Positions 17,916-28,322 of a stretch of DNA of 64,000 nt are shown here, in pieces (positions within the stretch are counted from its first letter, which is position 1; each line of letters starts with the position of its first letter). This DNA is from an uncultured Ruminococcus sp. (GTDB lineage: Bacteria > Bacillota > Clostridia > Lachnospirales > Lachnospiraceae), in the NCBI GenBank assembly GCA_900553885.1, contig USFD01000001.1, positions 1 to 64,000 on the forward strand, in the 5' to 3' direction. The translations under genes were made by a program, and so were the position numbers. A model generated the notes under the pieces. It was not told the origin of the DNA, did not search any database, and worked only from the letters and a program-made list of their open reading frames with translations.

Positions 17916-20900
17916 TCAGCTGTGTCTTCTTTTTTTCATTACAGTCACAGCCGCAGCTGTTCCCGCTCCGATCACTGCCAGGCAGAATACGCTGAACAGC
18001 GGAGTGCTGTCGCCTGTCTGTACACTTTCAGAGCCCGTCTGTCCCTTGCCCTGGGACGGCTGACCGGATGAGGACGGAGTCTTTGAATCATCTGATCCGC
18101 CAGGCGCTGCCGGATCATCTGTATTTCCCGGATCTGCCGGATCACTGGGTTTGCCCGGATCTGACGGCTCTCCCGGTTTACTCGGATCTGTCGGCTCACC
18201 TGACTCTTCTGTTACAGTAACTTCCAGAACAGCGGAAACTGTGATGCCGTCCTCTGTATAACTGATGGTAACTGCTTTCTGTCCCGCCGTCTCAGAATCG
18301 AATCCGCTCACCTCGTACGCATCGATCACTTTGGAACTGCCGTCCGTATAGTATACGGTAACTTCCATTCCCTCGGTGCTGAATTCTTCACCTGTCTTAT
18401 ATTCTGTCTTACCGGCCTTTGTGACTTCCAGGCTCTTCAGAATCACTTCAGGCTCCTGCTGCTCAAGTACGGTTACATCAAAGGTTGCTTCTTTTCCTTC
18501 ATATGTCACTGTAATTGTCACGGTTCCTGTATGGTCCAACTCATAACCGCTGAGCACGTAGTCCTCTTCGGTCAGTGTATGACGTCCGCCTTTATTGTCA
18601 ACCGCTTCAACAACCAGACCGGAAGGATCAAAAGCGTCTCCCACATGGTATTCTGTAACTGCCGGAAGCTGAGCAATTTCAACAGACTCAACATAGAGCA
18701 GTCTGTCTGCAGCGTTCTGCAGCTTTTCAGCCGTCTCTGTCAGATCTTCCGAAGTGAATCTGTCACTTTCAAGAGCAAACTTTGCGGTTTCAAGAGCAGT
18801 ACAGAAGGCATCCCAGTCCTCCTGAGGCGTAATGCCTTTTGTCTTATCCTGATTCTCTTCTATCAGAGCTGCAAGGCTGTCATGGGCTTCTCTGTCTACC
18901 AGGCCCTTTTCAGCTGTCAGGAGATCTGCCACGACCTGATCAATTTCCGTCTGGGTAGCCGCATCCTTCTCCAGGATTTCATTTGCGTTGTTCCATGCAT
19001 TTTCAAAAATTTCCCAGGTCTTTTCAGAGTAATCATCTGATGTATAACCCTCTGCTTCAATCCGGTCCACTTCACTCTGGAGCTCCGTCTTATCTCCCGC
19101 TCCCATAATATCAATGTAACTTACTACAGGACCCCATACCGCGTTATCCGCGTGGCCGATCTGTATTTTCAGATTTCCTTCATTGTCTGCTGTCCCTGCT
19201 GTCCGAATCACAAACGGAACCTCGGAACTGTTGCTTGCAGTGAAGTTGTCATTTACAACTACGTTATCGTTAAGCACCAGCTTCATCGTTCTCGGAAAAC
19301 TCTCATTTGTCCAGAAGGAAGGAACATAGAAGCCAAGCTCCAGGTTATAGGTTTCACCCGGTTCCAGTTCAAACTGGTATACAATTCCTACATCTGTCGT
19401 AGGCTGATCCTTTGCATAACGGAAAGATTTTCCTCTGGGTGAATCGTCCGTCACACCGTCGTTCTCACAGGGCCATGTCTTCACACCGGTCAGCCATCCC
19501 GGATATGCGGCCTGGGGAGACGGCGTATCCACTACGCCCCAGTACTTTCCTGTAACAGGATCCTCTCCGTAGAACTGCTCGGTAGAGCTCTGGTACTCTC
19601 CGAGAACACATCCTTCACTCAGTGTGGCCGGATTGATATCTCCGCAGTCTACAGAATAGTAATAGGTTTCTTCTGATACGACGGTCTCTCCACCTTCCTC
19701 AGATACTTCGAAATAACCTTCTGCCTTAATATCACTCTGTACGTCCGAAACCACATACACGCCTCCGAACCGGTTCAGTTTATCCATAACGCTCTGCCCG
19801 TTCACTGTCGCCTCAGTCAGCACAGCATTGTTGTCGGGCACAAAACGGATGTAAACCGCTTCTCCGGCCTGAACAGAAGATTTGTCGGCGAATACTGTAC
19901 CTCCGTTCGAGTAAGAAGTTGATACATGGAACGCCTCCGTCTCCGTTGCTTCAGACTCTGCAGTAACAGGATAAAATACAAATTTATCAAAGTTCGGTGT
20001 AAAGTTTACGAGTACATTATAGTCAATATTTTCCGGCTTCTTCTCTCCGCCCATGTGAATACCATTGGTAATGACCTTGGAATTGTCATTATAAATTTTA
20101 ATTGTATTCTCACCTGCCTGCAGTGTCACCGGCACAACCTGTGAGCGGAATGTTTCATCGCTGTAGGTATTGCGGAATACAACTTTCTTCGCGTCTCCTC
20201 CATTGACAGAGAAGGAAGCGTAGCGTTCTGTCATCTGGGCGTTATAAGCATGCTGGCCGAACAGCTCTCCGTTGGACTGATATACGGCCATCTCATAAGT
20301 TCCTGCTTCCGGCACATTTACAGTAATGGTCAGACTGTTCTTATCAACAGCTTCTCCCAGGTCCACAGCTCTGCCCCGTCCATAGATCGCAAAATCCGGG
20401 TCTCCCGGTTCGATAACTTCCACGCCGTTAGCTGCCTGAATGCCTGCAACGTATCCGTTTCCGGATGCGTATCCTGTCACATTTCTGTCAGTTCCCAGGG
20501 CTGCATTTCCGGTAAGCACACCGTCTTCTGCTTCAACGACTGCCGCAGGATCCACATCTGCCTGTCTGATATTCAGGTAATCAAGCAGAACCGGACCGTT
20601 CGCATCCAGATCAATAATATTGATTCCTTTCTGGAGGAATACAGTCTGATACACATTTGCCCAGCCATCTTCTGTAGCCGGCGCTTCCACAGATGCGGTC
20701 AGATTGCCCAGATTCACTGTATCATTATCCTGATAGATATTGATGACGGAATCTTCGGAAGCAGAATATCTCAGATTAAGAGTATACATACCGTCTTCCG
20801 ATACAATCGCTGTAAAGCGAAGTCCTCCTCCGTCTGTTACAGGAATCTGATCCAGCCCTTCCACATAATCCACACTGCCCTGACGCTGTGCGCTCAGAGC

Positions 20901-22844
20901 GGTTTCTATGCCCTTGAGCTCATTGAACTCGCCCTGCTCGGCCTCATATGTTTTGCTGAACTGGATATCTGTTTCGTTTGGTCCTTTATAAGTAAGATAA
21001 ACACAGTCCGCATCTGCTCTGCGGATATTGTCTGTACCCTGAATTGTAATTGTATGTGTGCCTGCTGTCAGAGTCAGATAAGTACTGTACATTCCGCCCA
21101 TGCTCCAGTTCAGCGTTGTAGGCAGAACCATCTGCTCCGTCTGTTCTCCGTCCACCAGCAGATTCTGGATCGCCGTATACGGAGTATTCTCCTCCGGATT
21201 TCCTGTATTGCATCCATTCGCAGCTGTATAAACCAGATCAAACTTATAATATCCGTCTGTAGGAACATCCACCTGGATCTCTACTGCGGAAGAAGTGCCA
21301 TCAAGATAACCTGCCTTCTGGCGGCCGGAGCATGCATAGGCTCCATCTGCGCTTGTAACTGCCGCATTGCCCAGAAGCGTACCGTTTTCAGCCTCATACA
21401 TCTTCTTCCATGTTGTACTCAGAAAACCAGGTGTCTCATCTTCACCTGCCTGGGTAATGGTCAGGCGGTATGCACTCATTTCAAGCATATCCGATACCGG
21501 GATCACAACATTGCCGTCCACAACCTGCACCGCGCCTTCTTTGACCACTCTGGGCTCTTCTGCCTCTCCATGGAAACCGGTGTAGTCCGTTGCCTCCAGC
21601 TTCACATGCACCATATCCGCGTCTTTAAACGTCTCTGTGCCGGTAATGTCTTCCAGAACAATATCGCTGGATCCGTTTACGCCTCCGAATACTATATTGG
21701 AGCTTCTCTTATTGTTGTCCAGGGAAGCAACTCCATAATAATTATCCTTCGGTGTATTGGATGTGGTTACCGGGAGGTACTGTCCGGACATATCGCCATA
21801 CCATTTGTACAGCCACCATGCGCCGTTTCCTTCGTTATTTCCCGCCGCAAGTCCGTTCAGATTGTTGGACAGATGCCAGAACGGCAGACATCCGGCCACA
21901 TTGTACTCTTCAAACAATCCGATCCAGCGGACCAGATCTCCGGGAGAAGAACACTCTGCATTTGCAGCGTATTCATTGATAACAATCTCTCTCGGTGTGA
22001 TATCCACACCATATTTTTCCGCATTTTCAGGAGTGAGATATTTCTCCTCCAGTCCCCGGTAATGATTATATTCATTGCCGAAATTGTTAAACTGCCCCGT
22101 GCTCAGATCATGCCAGGAGATTACATCCGGCATACAGTTGTGCTCAACACAGAATTTTATGTATTCTTCCATTACCCAGTTGTCATAACCGGCAAGATTC
22201 AGACCGGCAAAACGGGGTTTGGACGCTACACCGTTCTCTTTATAGACATCTACAACCATATCGTACATGTCTTCCCAGAACCAGAAAAGGCTGTACCATC
22301 CGGTAGAAACTTCCCCTGTCTCCGGATCTTTATAGGAACCGCCGATCCAGTCCGCATTAGGCTCGTTGTACAGAACGTATACCACCTCGTCCTCGATTCC
22401 TTTGGCGATACATTCTTCCGCCTCCATCTTCAGAATATCCAGATACTCGTCCGTGGAACTGAACTCATAGAACCAGAGCGCATAGTAATCCGGCACATAG
22501 ATCTGAAGATCCTGGCCGCCCGCATCCAGAAATGTCTGCGCCACATCCAGCACATCTCCGTTGGGATGCTGCATTCCGTTGGGCGCTTTCTGCACTGCCG
22601 TATGGGGCTTCAGCGGTGTCATCGTATTCGCGCTGGGTACCCCCTCGGCGCCCAGACCGTACAGCCATCCGGATGCGCCGTGCTTTAACTCCCTCACAGA
22701 GTCCGGCGTCATATCAACGGTCAGCGTCGGAAGACTTTCTGCCGCTTCCACCTGGGCAGGCGCTTCCGGGAGAATTCCGGAAGTTACTACAAGACCGGCC
22801 GCCAGAGCAGCAGACAACAGTTTCTTTACCCTTGTCTTTTTCAT
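17916..22844 (-). CDS. Wall-anchored multidomain glycoside hydrolase, clan GH-A
   Basis: Secreted 1642-residue enzyme. After a signal peptide (cleavage near AQVEAAE, about residue 35) comes a (beta/alpha)8-type catalytic region to about residue 480. YNEPN supplies the likely acid/base Glu and VINEYA the likely nucleophile Glu, the clan GH-A pattern; I cannot fix the family (GH39-like is one option). Then follow at least three CBM6/35-like beta-sandwich modules (starting with YEAENG, YEAEQG and VEAEDG), a further sandwich, a helical FIVAR-type segment, two Ig-like domains with GDAFDPSGL and GEEFSTEGM openings, a Pro-rich linker, and a QTGD signal with membrane helix and KKRR tail. The ATG at 22844 follows an AAGGAG site. 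It is part of the glycan locus with GH36 and the ABC importer. Confidence 0.85.
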   Translation of the reverse strand: MKKTRVKKLLSAALAAGLVVTSGILPEAPAQVEAAESLPTLTVDMTPDSVRELKHGASGWLYGLGAEGVPSANTMTPLKPHTAVQKAPNGMQHPNGDVLDVAQTFLDAGGQDLQIYVPDYYALWFYEFSSTDEYLDILKMEAEECIAKGIEDEVVYVLYNEPNADWIGGSYKDPETGEVSTGWYSLFWFWEDMYDMVVDVYKENGVASKPRFAGLNLAGYDNWVMEEYIKFCVEHNCMPDVISWHDLSTGQFNNFGNEYNHYRGLEEKYLTPENAEKYGVDITPREIVINEYAANAECSSPGDLVRWIGLFEEYNVAGCLPFWHLSNNLNGLAAGNNEGNGAWWLYKWYGDMSGQYLPVTTSNTPKDNYYGVASLDNNKRSSNIVFGGVNGSSDIVLEDITGTETFKDADMVHVKLEATDYTGFHGEAEEPRVVKEGAVQVVDGNVVIPVSDMLEMSAYRLTITQAGEDETPGFLSTTWKKMYEAENGTLLGNAAVTSADGAYACSGRQKAGYLDGTSSAVEIQVDVPTDGYYKFDLVYTAANGCNTGNPEENTPYTAIQNLLVDGEQTEQMVLPTTLNWSMGGMYSTYLTLTAGTHTITIQGTDNIRRADADCVYLTYKGPNETDIQFSKTYEAEQGEFNELKGIETALSAQRQGSVDYVEGLDQIPVTDGGGLRFTAIVSEDGMYTLNLRYSASEDSVINIYQDNDTVNLGNLTASVEAPATEDGWANVYQTVFLQKGINIIDLDANGPVLLDYLNIRQADVDPAAVVEAEDGVLTGNAALGTDRNVTGYASGNGYVAGIQAANGVEVIEPGDPDFAIYGRGRAVDLGEAVDKNSLTITVNVPEAGTYEMAVYQSNGELFGQHAYNAQMTERYASFSVNGGDAKKVVFRNTYSDETFRSQVVPVTLQAGENTIKIYNDNSKVITNGIHMGGEKKPENIDYNVLVNFTPNFDKFVFYPVTAESEATETEAFHVSTSYSNGGTVFADKSSVQAGEAVYIRFVPDNNAVLTEATVNGQSVMDKLNRFGGVYVVSDVQSDIKAEGYFEVSEEGGETVVSEETYYYSVDCGDINPATLSEGCVLGEYQSSTEQFYGEDPVTGKYWGVVDTPSPQAAYPGWLTGVKTWPCENDGVTDDSPRGKSFRYAKDQPTTDVGIVYQFELEPGETYNLELGFYVPSFWTNESFPRTMKLVLNDNVVVNDNFTASNSSEVPFVIRTAGTADNEGNLKIQIGHADNAVWGPVVSYIDIMGAGDKTELQSEVDRIEAEGYTSDDYSEKTWEIFENAWNNANEILEKDAATQTEIDQVVADLLTAEKGLVDREAHDSLAALIEENQDKTKGITPQEDWDAFCTALETAKFALESDRFTSEDLTETAEKLQNAADRLLYVESVEIAQLPAVTEYHVGDAFDPSGLVVEAVDNKGGRHTLTEEDYVLSGYELDHTGTVTITVTYEGKEATFDVTVLEQQEPEVILKSLEVTKAGKTEYKTGEEFSTEGMEVTVYYTDGSSKVIDAYEVSGFDSETAGQKAVTISYTEDGITVSAVLEVTVTEESGEPTDPSKPGEPSDPGKPSDPADPGNTDDPAAPGGSDDSKTPSSSGQPSQGKGQTGSESVQTGDSTPLFSVFCLAVIGAGTAAAVTVMKKRRHS

Positions 22845-22970
22845 TTTTTCACTCCTTTATTATTATTTCATATACATGGTTCCAGTATATCATAAGAGGT
22901 ATTCAGAGAATTATAGGTTTTTTTGAGTATTTACTTGGACAAAATTATAATTTTTCGCAAATCCGGCGTT

Positions 22971-25073
22971 TTACTCAAGCAAGACTGCCGCCGCCTGCCG
23001 GTTTTCCCGGGGATAATAAGACAGAACATGGTCCTTCACTGTCATCTTTTCCGCACTGTCCGAATATACCTGAGCAATGGTTTCCGGGCATTGAGGCGGA
23101 AGCGGGATGTCAATCCGTTCCGGAAGCGTTCCGTCAAACAGGTGGATCACAAGGAATGCTCCGCCCTCTTTTCCCGTCCGCAGAAGGGCCTGCCAGCCTT
23201 CCGGATGTCTCGCACTTAGGATCTTCGGCCCATAGCGGTATGACTGCCCATTCCGGATTACCGGCGTAATTTTTCTGTAAAATTCCATTCCTTCCGTAAT
23301 AAGGTTCCACTGGTCCTCATTTAAATCAGTAACATCCCCGGATATACACATCCGTCCAAGAAATGTATTGATCAGGGAATAGGCAATCCTCTTCCGGGAA
23401 TCGTCTTTGCGGATCACCGCCCAGATCTGGCTCTGAGCCGGATGAATGACCCGGTGCAGGTTGGCCGCGATCAGCGGGATCTCCTCACATTCATGGGCGT
23501 CCGAGAAGGATGCCATAGAAGCCGCGGACATCAGTTTCGGCTCCAGCCGGTGGCCGCCTGACGCGCAGTTCTCAATAACCATCTCCGGGATTTCCTGCCG
23601 GATTTTCCGGATAAAGGAGAAGGAAGCCTCCATATTCTGTCTTAATCCCTCGCCGAGAGACTCCGCCCCGTCGCATCCAATTCCGATGGTCTCATTGTCG
23701 TCAATCTTCAGATAGCCGAATCCGTACTTCTTCAGCATGTCAATAACTTTCTCTGTCAGATAATCCTGTACCCAGGGGTCTCTCATATCCCAGAAGCGCC
23801 GGAAGTAACTCGTCAGCGGCGCTCCGTCCTTTTTCAGCAGATGCTCCGTCCGGTTATATGCCCGGGAAGCCTTTCCCACATTTTCAATCTCAAACCAGAT
23901 GCCGGGAATCATCCCCGCATCGCGGATATATTTTACAGTTTCCTCCAGTCCCTCCGGGAACAGCTCTTTCGATACTTCATAATCACCCATGCTGATATCC
24001 CAGGGTACGCCCTCGGTCTTATACCAGCCGCAGTCAATGACAAAATACCGGAATCCTTTCTCCCGGATACAGTCTGTAATCTTCTTTATATTTTCATGGG
24101 ACGGATTGCCCCAGGTTGTGCAGTATTCGTTAAAGATAATGGGAAGGTCCTTCTCAGATTCCGGCACCTGTTCCAGGCCCTCCTGCGCCGCCTCTGTCAG
24201 ACGGCCGGTAAATAGATCCAGAGAGTCCGTATGCGCGCAGCTTACAATCGCCTCCGGCGTCTCAAAGGTCTGTCCCGGAAGAATATTTTTCATCCAGTGT
24301 CCGAAATCCCGGTCCGCCAGGCCTCCGCTTAACGCCAGACCGTCGTCCTTCCGGTACAGTTCCATCTGCCAGGATGCATTGTGGGCGATCTGGGCGCCCC
24401 AGAACACGTGATTTTCCGTATCTTCCACTGCCGCGAAGGGGAAAAACCGGTTTACCGGCAGGGAACCTGCCTGGCCGTACTTTTCACATCTCACCGCATG
24501 GGGATCCCAGGCCGGTTCCAGCTGCAGATCCTCAATGGGAACCGTCTCCAGCCTTCCCTCCTGACTCCATACGCTGCGGATCCGGTGCAGCCGCAGGGCG
24601 CCGTGGCCGTCTCCTTCCAGCCAGGGCGAAATCGCGCCAAGAGAAAAGCTTTCAAACATCTCCAGCATAAATGCTTCTTTCCCGGTATTTTCCAGACTGC
24701 AGGAGATCCTTACATAGGGCGCCCCTTTCAGCCATTCCAGCCGGTGAAATGCCCGCAGCCTTTTCTGATCCGTCATTTCCGTTATAACGATAATCCGGTC
24801 TTCTGTCTCTTCCTGCTTCTGTCCCGCATAGGACAGATTCCGGACCGTCTCACTGTTTCGCATGGATATGCCCAGGGCATATGCTTCATTGTAGATATCT
24901 CCCGCAATTTTCACCTGAATCAGTCCGTCCACTTCCATATTTTTAGAAACAGAAGCAGGAAAAGACAGACCGGCGGGGATGATTATCATCCCCACCTGCC
25001 GTCTGCTGTCGTCTGTCAGGTAAACTGCCGTCATATCTCCCAGTCTGTATTGTTCCAGGATCTGAACTGCCAT
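22971..25073 (-). CDS. Alpha-galactosidase, GH36
   Basis: Cytoplasmic 700-residue enzyme with no signal peptide that releases alpha-linked galactose (possibly N-acetylgalactosamine) from imported oligosaccharides. An N-terminal beta-sandwich (about 1-300) precedes the barrel. The YLKIDDN motif (likely nucleophile Asp458) matches the K-x-D-x-N box of GH36, and FSDAHE supplies the likely acid/base Asp525; the family's ENCASGG motif is at about 501. The more common KWD is KID here. It lies about 50 bp downstream of the sugar permease genes, so import and hydrolysis are co-expressed. Confidence 0.9.
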   Translation of the reverse strand: MAVQILEQYRLGDMTAVYLTDDSRRQVGMIIIPAGLSFPASVSKNMEVDGLIQVKIAGDIYNEAYALGISMRNSETVRNLSYAGQKQEETEDRIIVITEMTDQKRLRAFHRLEWLKGAPYVRISCSLENTGKEAFMLEMFESFSLGAISPWLEGDGHGALRLHRIRSVWSQEGRLETVPIEDLQLEPAWDPHAVRCEKYGQAGSLPVNRFFPFAAVEDTENHVFWGAQIAHNASWQMELYRKDDGLALSGGLADRDFGHWMKNILPGQTFETPEAIVSCAHTDSLDLFTGRLTEAAQEGLEQVPESEKDLPIIFNEYCTTWGNPSHENIKKITDCIREKGFRYFVIDCGWYKTEGVPWDISMGDYEVSKELFPEGLEETVKYIRDAGMIPGIWFEIENVGKASRAYNRTEHLLKKDGAPLTSYFRRFWDMRDPWVQDYLTEKVIDMLKKYGFGYLKIDDNETIGIGCDGAESLGEGLRQNMEASFSFIRKIRQEIPEMVIENCASGGHRLEPKLMSAASMASFSDAHECEEIPLIAANLHRVIHPAQSQIWAVIRKDDSRKRIAYSLINTFLGRMCISGDVTDLNEDQWNLITEGMEFYRKITPVIRNGQSYRYGPKILSARHPEGWQALLRTGKEGGAFLVIHLFDGTLPERIDIPLPPQCPETIAQVYSDSAEKMTVKDHVLSYYPRENRQAAAVLLE

Positions 25074-25123
25074 ACTTTATCCTCCTGTTATTTCTGAATT
25101 TTATGATCGTAGTTTTTCCTGTA

Positions 25124-25978
25124 CTATCCCTTTACCGCTCCCACAGTCATACCTTTTATGAAGTATTTCTGAAGGGCCAGGAATAAAATAACAATGGGCA
25201 GCACCGATATCACAATGGCCGCCATCGCCGTTGTATAATCATTGCTCTGGGCCGAGAAAAGCGACTGAATGGAAACCGTCAGGGTCTTCAGATCGTTCTT
25301 GCTCACATAGAGACTTGCCAGCAGGTAATCATTCCAGATCTGGAAAGCCTGCATGATAACCAGAGTGGCCATTGCCGGTCTAAGCAGCGGAAGCACCACG
25401 GAGAAATACGTCCGGTAAACCGAACATCCGTCAATTCTTGCCGCCTCTTCCAGCTCCAGCGGAACCGTGGACATAAAACTGTTCATCAGAAAGACGCCGA
25501 AGGATATGCCCGTGGCCACGTACATGAAAATAATACCATAACGGGTATTGGTAAGGTGCAGGTTAAAACCGATAATATAGATCGGAAGGAAAAGCGCCTG
25601 ATACGGGATCAGGATTCCCACGATAAAATATACATAGCAGAACTTGAAAAACTTACGTTTGCACCGGGCGATAGCCCAGGCGGTCACTCCGCACAGCACT
25701 GCCAGCAGGAATACACTTATTACCGTATAAAACAGGGTATTTCCAAATGTCGTCACCAGATCCAGCTTGTCAAAGGCTTTTATATAATTATCAAAATTCA
25801 GACTTTCCGGCAGAGAAAGAGGACTGTTCAGATACAGTTCCTTTTTCGTCTTGAAGGAATAATTAATAATGATAAATATCGGCGTCAGAAAAAGCAGCGC
25901 AAGTACAGTCATAAATATCTGGAGAACAATCTTCCCCGGTCTGATTCTGTGTTTTATTTTCACTTTGTTCTTCTCCAC
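25124..25978 (-). CDS. Carbohydrate ABC transporter permease (MalG type)
   Basis: Inner permease subunit, 284 residues, six membrane helices, of a CUT1-family sugar importer. The EAARIDGCSVYRTYFSVVLPLLRPA segment is the cytoplasmic EAA loop that contacts the ATPase. Its start overlaps the partner permease stop by one base (25978). No ATPase gene is present, so it probably uses a shared MsmK-like ATPase encoded elsewhere, as is common for CUT1 systems in Firmicutes. Confidence 0.93.
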   Translation of the reverse strand: MEKNKVKIKHRIRPGKIVLQIFMTVLALLFLTPIFIIINYSFKTKKELYLNSPLSLPESLNFDNYIKAFDKLDLVTTFGNTLFYTVISVFLLAVLCGVTAWAIARCKRKFFKFCYVYFIVGILIPYQALFLPIYIIGFNLHLTNTRYGIIFMYVATGISFGVFLMNSFMSTVPLELEEAARIDGCSVYRTYFSVVLPLLRPAMATLVIMQAFQIWNDYLLASLYVSKNDLKTLTVSIQSLFSAQSNDYTTAMAAIVISVLPIVILFLALQKYFIKGMTVGAVKG

Positions 25979-26868
25979 TATGCCTGCACCTCCTTCTTCT
26001 TAAGCCCTTTCACCTGGATCAGGGCCACCAGAAGCAGCACAACGACCAGGGTCACCGACATGGCGCTGCCGTATCCGTACTGCCTGCCGTTAATGGCGGT
26101 TGTATAGGTCTGATAAATAACAGATGTGGAAGCACGCCCCGGGCCGCCTCTTGTGGACGACACCAGAAGATCGTATACCTTAAGCGAACCGGTTGTAATT
26201 CCTACCACGCAGATCGTAATAGCCGGCGCCAGCATGGGGATTGTAATATTGAAAAACCGCTTTATAGCGCCTGCCCCGTCTACCTTCGCCGCCTCATAAA
26301 GATCCGCCGGAACGGACTGAAGGCCGGCCAGGTAAATCAGCATCCAGTAGCCGATCCACTGCCAGTTATTGGCGATAAGCAGCCCCGCCAGTACTGTTTC
26401 TTTCTGTCCGAACAGAAGGAAATTGAATTCGGTTCCCAGAACGTCATTCAGTGCAGGCAGCACGTTGGAAAACATTTTCATCCACACAAATCCTACAACC
26501 AGCGCACTGATCAGACAGGGAATAAAAAATACGGCTCTGTATATTTTCTTTGCCCGGATGCCGGCGTCCAGAATCACCGCAAGAAGAAGGGCTCCGATAT
26601 TCTGGATAATGGTATTCCATATGGTAAACCGGATGGTGAACCACCAGGCATTTCTGAAATCCGGATCCTTCCACAGATCAATATAGTTCTGAAACCCCAC
26701 GAAGGGTTTCTCCGGAGACATTCCGTCCCATGTTGTAAAAGAGTATCTGATGGCCAGAATCAGCGGAAGAATCAAACCGATTGTAAAAATAATAAACCCC
26801 GGAAGCACAAGGATAAAATACTGCCTTGACGTCTTTTTCTCCAGGGCGCTGATTTTGTTCCCTTTCAT
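25978..26868 (-). CDS. Carbohydrate ABC transporter permease (MalF/UgpA type)
   Basis: A 296-residue permease with six helices, partner of the next gene. The EAA loop is EAAKVDGAGAIKRFFNITIPMLAPA. With the binding lipoproteins upstream it forms an importer for oligosaccharides released at the surface by the two wall-anchored glycosidases. Confidence 0.93.
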   Translation of the reverse strand: MKGNKISALEKKTSRQYFILVLPGFIIFTIGLILPLILAIRYSFTTWDGMSPEKPFVGFQNYIDLWKDPDFRNAWWFTIRFTIWNTIIQNIGALLLAVILDAGIRAKKIYRAVFFIPCLISALVVGFVWMKMFSNVLPALNDVLGTEFNFLLFGQKETVLAGLLIANNWQWIGYWMLIYLAGLQSVPADLYEAAKVDGAGAIKRFFNITIPMLAPAITICVVGITTGSLKVYDLLVSSTRGGPGRASTSVIYQTYTTAINGRQYGYGSAMSVTLVVVLLLVALIQVKGLKKKEVQA

Positions 26869-26932
26869 TCCTTTTCACCTCTCTATCAGAAAAGGGAAGA
26901 GAACCCTCTTCCCTTTTTCCTGTTGTTTTATG

Positions 26933-28204
26933 CTAATTTGCGGAACTTGCGTCCACTCTGCCGTCCGAAGCCTTAAGGCATTGTTCGAAGGTCTCATCAC
27001 CCTGCAGCCATGCTGCGATATCCTTTGCGTTCTCCTCCTGGAAACCGCCCCAGATCAGCTGGTTATTTCCAAGTGTAACATCAACGATTCTGCCTTCTGC
27101 CGCATATTTGTCAATGTCTGACTGGCTCGGATTGTCAAATGTGGGAGATACATCCTTAAGCATGGAAGCTGTCTTTGTGTAGTCAAGGATCTCAACCGCA
27201 AGATCTTTGTCGCTGGTCAGCACATCAAGGAATTTATTAATGGCATCCTGATGCTCTGTCTTTGCACTTGTCATAATGGTAATATTCGGTTCAAAAATCA
27301 GCTTGGAATCTCCGGTCTGATTCGGGAACGGGAAGATTCCGAAATCGAAGTTTTCATCAATATCAAGGAAGCTCTGGATAGACCAGGATCCCGACACCTT
27401 CATAGCAGCCTCGCCCTGTACCATTCTGGCGTCGCATGTGGTCTCCTCTGTTGAGAATGTATCCAGGTATGTATTGTCATAGATCAGCTTGTTGTACTGA
27501 TAAGCTGTCTGAGCTTCTTTGCTGTCCGAGAAGGATGTCTTGCCGGCGCGGAACTCGTCTCCCCACTGAGGATCTTTGTTAAATACATCATTCATCATAA
27601 ACTGCATGGTAACATTTCCGATTGACCATGTATCGATCATATGGCTGGCAAAAGGAATAATTCCCTTTTCCTTGCAGTCGTCGATAATCGCCTGCAGATC
27701 CTCCTGTGTCTCCGGAACCTTCCAGCCGTTCTCTTCGAACATTGCACGGTTGTAGTAAACGCCCTGATACATTGCGTTATACACCAGACCATATGTCTTT
27801 CCGTCTATCGTTACATTCTCTCTTGCCGCGTCCAGTCCTCTTTCCAGATACTGCTCGTCAATCTCTCCCAGAATGCCCTGGGGAGCATAGGTCGCTACGT
27901 CCTGAGCTTTTCCGATCATAATGTCCGGGAGTCCTGACTGCATATACTGCTGCATCTTCGGCTGGAAGTCATTGCCCCAGTCCACACATTCCCATTCCAG
28001 GGTAACTTCCGGATATTTCTCAGCCATAGCCTCGTCGATCATATCCTCAATTCCCGCATCTGTTGTGGACTGTCCGGCAAGAATTGTAAGGGTCACTTTC
28101 TCTTCTCCGTTATCCGATCCTCCGCCGCCGGAGCCGCATCCTGCTGCCAGTGAAGCGATCATCGCTGACGCAAGCAGTAAACTCAGCACTCTTTTCTTTT
28201 TCAT
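26933..28204 (-). CDS. Sugar ABC transporter substrate-binding lipoprotein (copy 1)
   Basis: A 423-residue extracellular solute-binding protein, family 1. A lipobox (SLAAGCGSG) at about residue 23 anchors it to the membrane. The LAGQSTTDAGIEDMID and VTLEWECVDWG segments are almost repeated in the paralogue encoded just upstream. The ATG at 28204 follows AAAGGAGG. It feeds the two permeases downstream; the ligand is probably an alpha-galactosyl or fucosyl oligosaccharide, judged from neighbours only. Confidence 0.93.
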   Translation of the reverse strand: MKKKRVLSLLLASAMIASLAAGCGSGGGGSDNGEEKVTLTILAGQSTTDAGIEDMIDEAMAEKYPEVTLEWECVDWGNDFQPKMQQYMQSGLPDIMIGKAQDVATYAPQGILGEIDEQYLERGLDAARENVTIDGKTYGLVYNAMYQGVYYNRAMFEENGWKVPETQEDLQAIIDDCKEKGIIPFASHMIDTWSIGNVTMQFMMNDVFNKDPQWGDEFRAGKTSFSDSKEAQTAYQYNKLIYDNTYLDTFSTEETTCDARMVQGEAAMKVSGSWSIQSFLDIDENFDFGIFPFPNQTGDSKLIFEPNITIMTSAKTEHQDAINKFLDVLTSDKDLAVEILDYTKTASMLKDVSPTFDNPSQSDIDKYAAEGRIVDVTLGNNQLIWGGFQEENAKDIAAWLQGDETFEQCLKASDGRVDASSAN

Positions 28205-28322
28205 CTTTTTTCCTCCTTTTAAATTTATTTTTCTTGAATCTGTTGTAAAAATTATAAGAAAATAAAAGGAGGTTCTGATAGGACAGAATCGAAATTAATG
28301 GTTGTATTATTTTGTAATTCTC

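Noticed and set aside
20250..22688. Long plus-strand open frame of 812 codons
   Set aside because: It is antisense to the clan GH-A gene. The translation is Cys/His/Ile-rich with no domain and no ribosome site, while the minus strand has clear enzyme motifs.
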